From Planctomycetota bacterium (GTDB lineage: Bacteria; Planctomycetota; SZUA-567; H5-PLA8), in NCBI GenBank assembly GCA_023150555.1, contig JAKLKQ010000047.1, positions 1 to 54,535 on the forward strand: 54,535 nt of DNA, read 5' to 3'. How positions within the stretch are numbered: the stretch's first letter is position 1; each line of letters begins with the position of its first letter. Position numbers and translations under genes: made by a program. The notes under the pieces were generated by a model that was given only the letters and a program-made list of their open reading frames with translations, made no database searches and was not told the DNA's origin. Below are positions 7,916 through 14,496 of this stretch, piece by piece.

Positions 7916-8839
7916 ATGGCCATCTCGAAATCCAAATTGAGCAAGAAGCGGCTGGGGGACTGGGTCATCAACCCCTACGTCGGGTGCGAACATGGTTGCA
8001 AGCACTGTTACTGCCCCGCGATGCCCGGCGTAAAGTTCTTTAACAATGGACGAGTACAAAGGGAATGGGGAAAGTATCTCTTCCCGAAGCCTGACTGGGT
8101 CGAAAAACTCAAGAAGGATCTGATCAGGTTCCGGCAGAAAGGGTCCGCTGCCGGCCGCGGGTATATCCTGTGCAGCTTCCTGACAGATTGCTACACGCCT
8201 GCGGAAGCCAATTACCAGCTCACACGCCAATCGTTAGAACTTCTGCTGGCCGCTGGTTTCCGTGTTCGGGTTCAGACGCGCTCGGCACTCATCGAACGTG
8301 ACTTGTCCCTGTATGAGGAGCATAGCGACAAAGTGCTGGTCGGGACGTCCTTGCCGTACCTGGACGACCGTTTCGCCCGCGTACTTGAACCCGGCGCTTC
8401 GGCACCGTCCAGACGAGTCAGGATGCTTGAGAAGTTTGCATCGGCCGGCGTGCCCATTTACGTCGCCGTCGCACCGTTCATGCCCTTCCACACGATCGTT
8501 GACTTCGAACGGGTGCTGAACGCGATCAGGCCGATGAATCCGGTCGAAGTCTTCGACGAGGTCCTGAACCCGCGTTCAGATAATCTTGACATGATGAACG
8601 ATGCTCTGGCAGACGCAGGTGAAGCCCGCAGAATTGGGTCTGGGTACCCGGCGGCATGGCCGCGATACACCTTGAACCACCTGAGGGAAGCGCAGGCGGC
8701 CTGCACTGCTGCTGGTCTAGGCGACAGGTTCATCGCTTGGCCTGATCCGCGTGCGGCAAAGTCGAAGTCGCTCACGCACGCCGAACGCAAGTGGTTGCAG
8801 GCGTGGCTGCCGAGCTATCAAGACTTGGTCGTGAGATGA
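7916..8839 (+). CDS. SPL-family radical SAM protein (COG1533-like)
   Basis: ATG 7916 is used (GGGGAG at 7902-7907; an in-frame GTG lies at 7907), giving 307 aa, 13 nt after the integrase stop. Near the N-terminus NPYVGCEHGCKHCYCP holds the CX3CX2C cluster motif (Cys24/28/31), and the YxGCxHxCxYCY-like context is that of the spore-photoproduct-lyase-like COG1533 group. CSFLTDCYTPAE (about 90) and VQTRSALIERDL (about 120) are further family landmarks. These proteins bind a 4Fe-4S cluster and SAM. Most members outside Bacillus SplB have unknown substrates. Its place between the integrase and the att site makes it terminal cargo of the island. Confidence 0.8.
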   Translation: MAISKSKLSKKRLGDWVINPYVGCEHGCKHCYCPAMPGVKFFNNGRVQREWGKYLFPKPDWVEKLKKDLIRFRQKGSAAGRGYILCSFLTDCYTPAEANYQLTRQSLELLLAAGFRVRVQTRSALIERDLSLYEEHSDKVLVGTSLPYLDDRFARVLEPGASAPSRRVRMLEKFASAGVPIYVAVAPFMPFHTIVDFERVLNAIRPMNPVEVFDEVLNPRSDNLDMMNDALADAGEARRIGSGYPAAWPRYTLNHLREAQAACTAAGLGDRFIAWPDPRAAKSKSLTHAERKWLQAWLPSYQDLVVR

Positions 8840-8930
8840 GGCGAAGCTCAGATCTGTGCAAATAGCGTGCAAACCGGAGCCTGTCGTCTTTGTAACCCCT
8901 TGCAGAATTGATGGATGCGGAAATCGGGCG

Positions 8931-8958
8931 GCGGGTTCGATTCCCGCCGCCTCCACCA
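8931..8958 (+). other. att-site candidate: isolated 3' end of a tmRNA (ssrA) or Ala-type tRNA
   Basis: A T-arm (stem GCGGG 8931-8935, loop TTCGATT, stem CCCGC 8943-8947) is followed by the acceptor strand CGCCTCC, discriminator A and CCA (8956-8958). The U at position 70 and A73 fit a G3-U70 alanine acceptor, as in tmRNA or tRNA-Ala. No matching GGGGGCG or GGAGGCG 5' acceptor or rest of a tRNA is found in the preceding bases, which are occupied by a protein gene up to 8839. The fragment is therefore the displaced 3' end expected at an integration boundary. Confidence 0.75.
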
Positions 8959-8989
8959 TTCTTGAGAATACCTGCCGGAGAGGACCGAC

Positions 8990-9008
8990 CCTCGCGTGCA
9001 ACGCGAGG
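8990..9008 (+). terminator. Hairpin just past the tmRNA/tRNA 3' end
   Basis: CCTCGCG (8990-8996), loop TGCAA, CGCGAGG (9002-9008) forms a perfect 7-bp stem 31 nt beyond the CCA, followed by a weak pyrimidine stretch (ATTCCTTT). It could be the original terminator of the RNA gene into which the island inserted. The U-tract is poor, so this is tentative. Confidence 0.4.
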
Positions 9009-9059
9009 CGCCGATTCCTTTGCATCTGCTATAACGGGGTCCAGGATGGAGCTCCCGGC

Positions 9060-9965
9060 ATGGCTAAAACCATTGACGACTACCTGCACGAACTGCCCGC
9101 GCTGGTCTGCCGCCTGAAGCCCAACCTCCTGCTGTACGACCGCGAGCGCCGGGCGCGGCGCCTGAAGTATCCGCCGGCGCGCTGGGCGCATCCGCCCAAG
9201 GATTTCCCGCCCGCGCACCGCCATCCGCATCTCGAGTTGTGCATTGCATTGTCGGGACGCTGCCCGTTCCTGCTGGGGGAGCGGCGTCACACCCTTCGGC
9301 GCGGCCATGTCGTGGTGCTCTCGCCGGAAGCCTTTCACTGCGAGCTGGCCGCCGACCGCTGCGGGCCCTACCGCCTGTTGTGGGTCTCCTGTCATCCGAC
9401 GGAAGCCCATCTGTTCGTACAGGACCATCTGGGCAGGCGCATTTTCAACCAGGATGCACCACGCGTGAATTTGAAGAAGTTTGCCGAGGCGTACCAATCC
9501 GTGCGTGAGATCGACTACGAGCTGTGGGCCGCGCAGCTCGGGGCCTTTCGCCGAGTTCAGGGGCTTCTGCTTGGGTTGTGCGGGCTTTTCGAACGGGCCG
9601 TAGGGGCCGCCGCGAGAGCCCGGCCTCCCGCGCGCGACGAGGCCGTGCAGCGCCGCCGGGTGGAGCGCGCCGTGGAGTACGTGCGCGACCATTTCTCGGA
9701 ACCGCTGGACCTTCAGGAAGTCGCCGTCCACGTGGGCGTAAGCGCCGGGTACCTTAGCGCTCTCTTCACGCGCACGCTGGGCCGCTCATTTACCGACTAT
9801 CTGGCCTCGTGCCGACTGGAAGAGGCCGAACGCCTGTTGGCCCAGCCTTCGCTCTCGGTGAAGGAGGTCGCCGTCCGCGTGGGCATCCAGAACCCGCTCT
9901 ACTTCAGCCGCCTCTTTCGCAAGCACACGGGGTTTTCGCCTTCGCAGTTCCGCAATGCTAAGTAG
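9060..9965 (+). CDS. AraC-family transcriptional regulator with cupin sensor domain
   Basis: ATG 9060 (GGAG at 9048-9051) gives 301 aa. The N-terminal half is a cupin-like ligand domain with HRHPHLELCIALSG (about 56-69) and GHVVVLSPEAFHCEL (about 82-96), the usual AraC sugar-sensor pattern. The C-terminal ~100 residues carry two HTH motifs: EPLDLQEVAVHVGVSAGYLSALFTRTLG and LSVKEVAVRVGIQNPLYFSRLFRKHTGFSPSQFR. It is a DNA-binding regulator responding to a small molecule, most likely a sugar or glycan breakdown product. The next gene is co-directional, with GTGCAT direct repeats between them, so it probably controls the aminotransferase/ceramidase-like pair. Confidence 0.88.
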   Translation: MAKTIDDYLHELPALVCRLKPNLLLYDRERRARRLKYPPARWAHPPKDFPPAHRHPHLELCIALSGRCPFLLGERRHTLRRGHVVVLSPEAFHCELAADRCGPYRLLWVSCHPTEAHLFVQDHLGRRIFNQDAPRVNLKKFAEAYQSVREIDYELWAAQLGAFRRVQGLLLGLCGLFERAVGAAARARPPARDEAVQRRRVERAVEYVRDHFSEPLDLQEVAVHVGVSAGYLSALFTRTLGRSFTDYLASCRLEEAERLLAQPSLSVKEVAVRVGIQNPLYFSRLFRKHTGFSPSQFRNAK

Positions 9966-9987
9966 CGCCGACGTTCGAATTGAATTC

Positions 9988-10013
9988 GTGCATGTTTTCT
10001 AAAACCAGTGCAT
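9988..10013 (+). promoter_or_regulatory. Direct repeat GTGCAT x2, 20-nt period (possible AraC-type operator)
   Basis: GTGCAT occurs at 9988-9993 and 10008-10013, two helical turns apart, with the small palindrome GTTTTCTAAAAC (9994-10005) between them and CGAATT-G-AATTCG (9976-9988) just upstream. AraC-family dimers bind direct half-sites about 21 bp apart. The repeats lie 63-88 nt before the aminotransferase start and directly after the AraC gene. Confidence 0.42.
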
Positions 10014-10075
10014 AGCCTTTCTGACATCAAAAATCTTATGGTGATCCTCGTCGAAAAGGCGCGAGGAAAGACATC

Positions 10076-11341
10076 ATGGAAACGCTGGCCGTGCAGGGCG
10101 GGGAACCCATCTGCGACAGGCCGTGGGTCAATTGGCCGGTCTGCAGCCAGGGAGACGTTGAACGCGTGGCAAACGTTGTGCGGAGCGGGACCTGGGCGAT
10201 GAGCGGCCCGGAGGAGACCGCCTTCCGGACCGCATTCGCTCGCTTCCTGGGCGTCGCACACGGGACGTGCGTCACAAACGGCACGCATGCACTGCAGCTG
10301 GCGCTGGAGGCGTTGGACGTCGGCTTCGGCGACGAAGTGATCGTGCCCGGGCTGACCTGGCAGGCCACGGCCGCGTGCGCCTTGGACGTCAATGCCGTGC
10401 CGGTGCTGGTAGACGTCGATCCCCGCACGCTCTGCATGGACCCCGAGGCGCTGCAGGCCGCGATCACGCCGCGCACCAAGGCCATCATCGCCGTGCATCT
10501 CTATTCGGCCATGGCGGACCTGGACCGCATCTGCGAGATCGCCGAAAGAAACGGTCTGCCGTTGATCGAAGACTGCTCGCATCAGCACGGATCCGAATGG
10601 CGAGGGCGCAAGGCCGGAGCCTGGGGCTCCATCGCCGCGTTCAGCATGCAGCAGAGCAAGGTGTTGACCTCGGGCGAAGGCGGCTTCATCGGCACCTCCG
10701 ATCCGGGCCTCGCGCGGCGCCTGGACTGCCTGCGGCACTGCGGGCGGCCGCCGGAAGGCACGTCCGCCGAGGCGGCCGGTGCGTGTCCGCAGAGCGGCAA
10801 TTACCGCATGACCGAGATGCAGGCGGCTTTGCTCAACGCGGGCCTGGAGCGCCTGGAAGAGCAGACGGTTCGGCGCGATCGCAACGCGCAGCGCCTTTCG
10901 GCGGCGCTGGCGCAGATCGAAGGCATAACGCCGCCCTACCGGCACCCGCAGGTGACGCGGCAGGCCTATTACGCATACGCCTTCCGGTACGACAAGACGG
11001 CCTTCGCTGGGTTGTCGCGAGCCCGCTTCGCGCAGGCGCTTGCGACGGAGTTGCGCCTGCCCGTCGCCGGAACCTACGAACCGCTCAACGCCTCGCCGCT
11101 GTACAAGCCGCTCTCCAAGCGCCGCCACCGGCTGGGCAGGGATTACGAACGGGCCATCGATCCGCGGCGCTTCGAACTGCCTGAATGCGCGCGGGCCTAT
11201 CGCGAGATCGTCACCATGCTTCACCCGATGCTGCTGGCCGGGGAAGAACAAGTGGCCGCCGTCGCCGAAGGGGTGCGGAAGATCCAGCGTCATGCGGATA
11301 GGCTGGTTGGTGACGAGACCACCGCCGCGGTGGCAAGCTGA
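10076..11341 (+). CDS. DegT/DnrJ/EryC1/StrS-family PLP aminotransferase
   Basis: ATG 10076 (GAGGAAAG upstream) gives 421 aa. Landmarks are the cofactor-phosphate region TNGTHALQLALEAL (about 65-78), VPGLTWQATA, the catalytic Lys in SMQQSKVLTSGEGG (about 190-203), and NYRMTEMQAALLNAGLERLEEQ (about 241-262). These define the family that transaminates keto-sugars or keto-cyclitols, using Glu/Gln as donor. The specific substrate cannot be named. It is followed 11 nt later by a ceramidase-like gene and preceded by an AraC regulator, so it is more likely part of a small sugar-related catabolic or modification unit than of O-antigen synthesis. Confidence 0.9.
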   Translation: METLAVQGGEPICDRPWVNWPVCSQGDVERVANVVRSGTWAMSGPEETAFRTAFARFLGVAHGTCVTNGTHALQLALEALDVGFGDEVIVPGLTWQATAACALDVNAVPVLVDVDPRTLCMDPEALQAAITPRTKAIIAVHLYSAMADLDRICEIAERNGLPLIEDCSHQHGSEWRGRKAGAWGSIAAFSMQQSKVLTSGEGGFIGTSDPGLARRLDCLRHCGRPPEGTSAEAAGACPQSGNYRMTEMQAALLNAGLERLEEQTVRRDRNAQRLSAALAQIEGITPPYRHPQVTRQAYYAYAFRYDKTAFAGLSRARFAQALATELRLPVAGTYEPLNASPLYKPLSKRRHRLGRDYERAIDPRRFELPECARAYREIVTMLHPMLLAGEEQVAAVAEGVRKIQRHADRLVGDETTAAVAS

Positions 11342-11352
11342 GGGTAACGGTC

Positions 11353-12624
11353 ATGGGTGACTGGAAGGCTGGATTCGCGAAGCGCGACGTCACGCCCCAC
11401 GACGGCGTGCCCCTGGGCGGCTACGGGCTGCAACCCGAACGGACGGCGGCCGGTGTTCTCGACCCGCTCTTCGCCCGCGCGATCGTCTTCGACGACGGGA
11501 CGCATCGCGCTGCGGTGGTGAGCGTAGACATCATGTCCATCGACGATCTGCGCGCGCGCGACGTGCGGCAGCGTATTGAAGCGGCCACCGGTATTCCGCA
11601 AGACGCCGTTTGGATCGCCTGCACCCACAGCCATTCGACGCCTACGGCGTCGTGGCGGCGGCAGTGGGGCGCTATCGAACCCGCGTATGTGCTTCGGTTG
11701 GAAGCCGGCATCGTCGAAGCCGCAGTCGAAGCGGCACGAACGGCTCAGCCCGTCGAGATCGGCTACGGCAGCACGCAAGTTTACGGCGTCGCGGTCAACC
11801 GCGTCCGCGAGGGCGGTCCGGTGGACCAGACGCTGCGGCTGTTCAGCGTTCGGCAGGCGGCCTCCGGCACGCCGTTGGTGGCCGGGGCGCTCTTCGCTTG
11901 CCATCCGGTCTGCATGAAACATAACAACCGATGCGTCAGCGCCGATTTCCCCGGCCGCCTGGTGCGCGATCTGGAGAAGGAATGGCCCGGTGCCAACGGC
12001 GTCTTCTTTCAGGGCGCTTCGGGCGACATCAATCCACGCAATCTGCATACCGGCGTGGACACCGCGCAGGATCACGGCCGGGCGCTGAGCCTCGCGGCGT
12101 GCGAAGCGTGGCCCGCCATCCGGTACCAGCGGGGCGGCGAGCTCCGTTTTGCGCGCGCGTCCTGCGAGCTGCCGTTGGACTGGGGCGATGCCGAACGCGA
12201 GGCGCGTGCGTTCCTGGAGTACGGAACCATCCGTAAGGGCCACCAGTGGCTGACGCGCACGAACTTCATGCAGGAATGGGCCAATGAGACCTTGGCGCTG
12301 GCCGCCGCGAAGCCGCCGCAGGTAGTGCATTGCGAAGTCTTCGCGCTGCGTGTTGGATCCATGATCTGGCTGGGTCTTCCCGCCGAGGTATACACGCTGA
12401 TTGCAGATGCGGTTCGAGAAGCTGCGCCGGACCGTGATGCGTGGGTTCTCGGCCTGGTCAACGGAAACATCGCGTACGTGACCGACCCGCGCGACTACGC
12501 TGAGGAAAGTTACGCCGCGATCATGGGACCGAAGATTCACGGCAAACCACCGTACCGGCCAGAATCCTGGCGCCTGCTTGCGGACGCCGCCATCGCGGCC
12601 ATGAAGGAAGTTGCCGGCGGCTGA
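11353..12624 (+). CDS. Neutral/alkaline ceramidase N-terminal-domain-like hydrolase
   Basis: This 423-aa protein opens with WKAGFAKRDVTPHDGVPLGGYG, the usual start of the family, followed by DPLFARAIVFDDG. Probable zinc ligands are in ACTHSHSTP (about 93-101) and the His of FACHPVCMKHN (about 180-190); GVFFQGASGDINPRN (about 216-230) is the conserved Gly/Asp block. Only the N-terminal catalytic domain type is present; true ceramidases have an extra C-terminal domain and a signal peptide, and neither is seen here. It is thus likely cytoplasmic, hydrolysing an amide or ester in a sugar- or lipid-like substrate. It is probably co-transcribed with the aminotransferase 11 nt upstream. Confidence 0.82.
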   Translation: MGDWKAGFAKRDVTPHDGVPLGGYGLQPERTAAGVLDPLFARAIVFDDGTHRAAVVSVDIMSIDDLRARDVRQRIEAATGIPQDAVWIACTHSHSTPTASWRRQWGAIEPAYVLRLEAGIVEAAVEAARTAQPVEIGYGSTQVYGVAVNRVREGGPVDQTLRLFSVRQAASGTPLVAGALFACHPVCMKHNNRCVSADFPGRLVRDLEKEWPGANGVFFQGASGDINPRNLHTGVDTAQDHGRALSLAACEAWPAIRYQRGGELRFARASCELPLDWGDAEREARAFLEYGTIRKGHQWLTRTNFMQEWANETLALAAAKPPQVVHCEVFALRVGSMIWLGLPAEVYTLIADAVREAAPDRDAWVLGLVNGNIAYVTDPRDYAEESYAAIMGPKIHGKPPYRPESWRLLADAAIAAMKEVAGG

Positions 12625-13078
12625 AGCCGGAATCCGGAGACCACCCTGTCCAACGCGGTGACCGATCTACGCTGACGGACCCTGAGCGCGGTCGCGCCAG
12701 CCCCGGGGACGGCCACATGGCCTGAGGCAGTCCGCTCATCCTTCCGGACAGCAAACGCCAAAACTGCTGCTCCATCAGCTGCGAAAAGGCGGCGCTGCGA
12801 TCCACCTATTTTTCCCTATCGCCCGGAATTCTGCACGGTAATCGGGCTGTCGGCGGAAAGGGCGCCCCCGGCATCTGCGGGCAGGCGCTGAAGGAGCCGT
12901 GGTCCGGTCTGACGTTGCCGTGACATGGGCGCCGGACCGACTTGGGACCTGAGGCAACCGTAACGCCGAACAACATGTCCACTGCTATTGGGCTGGTGGC
13001 GGTCCTTGAGTCCCTGCGGTGCGGTCGTATCCTGGGAGATTGCCTGCGCCGCCGTGCCGAATCCGGAACCGTGTCGTC
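12625..13078. other. 454-bp intergenic region with a candidate promoter at 13006-13033
   Basis: No gene is supported. Near its right end TTGAGT (13006-13011) and TATCCT (13028-13033), 16 nt apart, form a plausible sigma-70 promoter for the MFS gene at 13079. GGGAG follows, but about 40 nt from the start. The rest is GC-rich with no clear hairpin-U terminator after the ceramidase-like gene. Confidence 0.4.
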
Positions 13079-14350
13079 ATGATCTTCCGATTCTCCCTTT
13101 ATGGATTTCTAAAGAACCAGGCGTATTTCGAGCCGTTCCTGGTGCTGGTCTTCCTTGAGAAGGGGCTGAGTTTCTTCCAGATCGGGCTGCTTATTGGCTT
13201 CCGCGAGGTCATTATCAATATTCTCGAAGTCCCCAGCGGGGCGCTTGCGGACCTGTACGGGCGCCGGCGCTGCATGGTCATCTCGTTCGTTTTGTACATC
13301 ATCTCGTTCCTGGTGCTCGCGTACGGGACCGAACTGTGGCACCTGTTCGCGGGGATGTTCTTCTTTGGGGGAGGCGAGGCCTTCCGCAGCGGCACGCACA
13401 AGGCAATGATCTTCGACTGGCTGCGCGCTCAGGGGCGCACCGGCGAACGGACCAAGGTTTACGGATATACGCGCAGTTGGTCGAAGATCGGCAGCGCGGT
13501 CTCGGTTTTGATCGCCGCGGGACTGGTATATTACAGTGGAAGTTACCGCGACATCTTTCTCTTCGCCGTTGTTCCCTACGTGGCGAACCTGATCAACCTC
13601 GCGACGTATCCCGCGAGCCTCGACGGCGACCGCCCGACGGAGATCTCGCTGCGCGACATGGCGCGGCATCTGTGGATGGTGGCGGCCGATGCGGTACGCA
13701 AGCCCATGCTGCGCCGCTTGCTGTGCGAGTCCATGGGCTTCGAAGGCGTCTACGCGGCGGTGAAAGACTACCTGCAGCCCCTGCTGACGCTGGCGGCGCT
13801 GTCGCTGCCGCTGCTGCTCGACGCCAGCGATAAGCAGCGTTCGGCCGTCGTCGTCGGCGCGGTTTACTTCGTGCTGCATGTGCTCTCCAGTGTGGCCTCG
13901 CGGCAGTCGCACCTGGCGGTGGAGCGCTGGGGCGGGGAGGAGGGCGCGGCGCGGCGGTTGTGGTGGTTTGTGCTCGCGGCCTTTGTGCTGATGCTTCCCA
14001 TGCTGCGCTTCCGCGTCGACGCGGTCACCATCGCGCTCTTCGTGCTGCTGGCCGTGGCCCAGAACATCTGGCGCCCGGTCCTGATCAGCCGGTTCGATTC
14101 GCATTCGGAACCCGAGGTGGCCGCGACGCTGCTCTCCCTGGAGTCGCAGGCCAACTCGGTCTCGACCATGCTCCTTGCACCGCTGCTGGGCTTCCTTGTC
14201 GACTGGGTCAACCCGGACACCCTGCCGGGCACCGAGCGGAACTTCTGGCCCATTGCCGTGGCCGGCGCCTTGCCGGCGCTGCTCATGCTTCTTTGGCGCT
14301 TGCCCGCGCCTGAACCCATGTCACCTCCCGCCACGAAAGCCGCCGACTAA
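13079..14350 (+). CDS. MFS transporter
   Basis: The start at ATG 13079 (MIFRFSLYGFLKN) is chosen because the hydrophobic region begins right there; the open frame upstream is GC-rich noise. The 423-aa product has about 12 predicted membrane helices and the MFS loop 2-3 signature GALADLYGRRRCM (about 54-66), with ISFVLYIISFLVLAYG and FGGGEAFRSGTHKAMIFDWL after it. The F-R-S-G-T-x-x-A-x-I-x-D pattern is typical of a branch of uncharacterised bacterial MFS proteins. Substrate is unknown; it would sit in the inner membrane. It stands alone, with regulatory-looking sequence on either side. Confidence 0.85.
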   Translation: MIFRFSLYGFLKNQAYFEPFLVLVFLEKGLSFFQIGLLIGFREVIINILEVPSGALADLYGRRRCMVISFVLYIISFLVLAYGTELWHLFAGMFFFGGGEAFRSGTHKAMIFDWLRAQGRTGERTKVYGYTRSWSKIGSAVSVLIAAGLVYYSGSYRDIFLFAVVPYVANLINLATYPASLDGDRPTEISLRDMARHLWMVAADAVRKPMLRRLLCESMGFEGVYAAVKDYLQPLLTLAALSLPLLLDASDKQRSAVVVGAVYFVLHVLSSVASRQSHLAVERWGGEEGAARRLWWFVLAAFVLMLPMLRFRVDAVTIALFVLLAVAQNIWRPVLISRFDSHSEPEVAATLLSLESQANSVSTMLLAPLLGFLVDWVNPDTLPGTERNFWPIAVAGALPALLMLLWRLPAPEPMSPPATKAAD

Positions 14351-14366
14351 CGCACCTGTGCGTATT

Positions 14367-14395
14367 CGTAACTTGGCATCGGTGAGAGCGTTACG
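14367..14395. promoter_or_regulatory. Inverted repeat CGTAAC-N17-GTTACG
   Basis: Perfect 6-bp arms (14367-14372 and 14390-14395) with a 17-nt spacer lie about 100 nt upstream of the sigma-fusion start. This could be an operator or, given the AAC of the left arm, part of an autoregulated ECF promoter. The arms are short, so chance cannot be excluded. Confidence 0.25.
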
Positions 14396-14496
14396 GAGTC
14401 AGGTCGCTGGATCGAATAATTGCGCCGATTGCGGTTGTGGAGGCGATTAATTCGGCATAGGCAAATGTGATGAATAGGGTCCCTTCGGAAGGTACC

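Larger units (their letters stand above)
1..8958. mobile_element. Right-hand part of an integrated genomic island ending at a tmRNA/tRNA 3' end
   Basis: The stretch carries a tyrosine integrase (6685-7902) preceded by an excisionase-like HTH gene and ends 1.0 kb beyond the integrase at a 28-nt tmRNA/tRNA-Ala-like 3' end (8931-8958) that has no 5' half. Tyrosine integrases commonly insert into the 3' ends of tRNA or tmRNA genes, leaving the intact gene at one end and a 3'-end copy at the other. This fits the layout if the intact gene and the left end lie before the window. The cargo is small hypothetical genes, a Ycf46/DUF1257/DUF2997 module and ligase-like and radical SAM genes. The left limit cannot be seen, and no phage structural or conjugation genes are visible. 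Confidence 0.72.

Noticed and set aside
8870..8958. A complete tRNA ending at 8958
   Set aside because: No 5' acceptor strand or D/anticodon arms complementary to the 3' half are present in the preceding 90 nt, so only a 3' fragment is supported.
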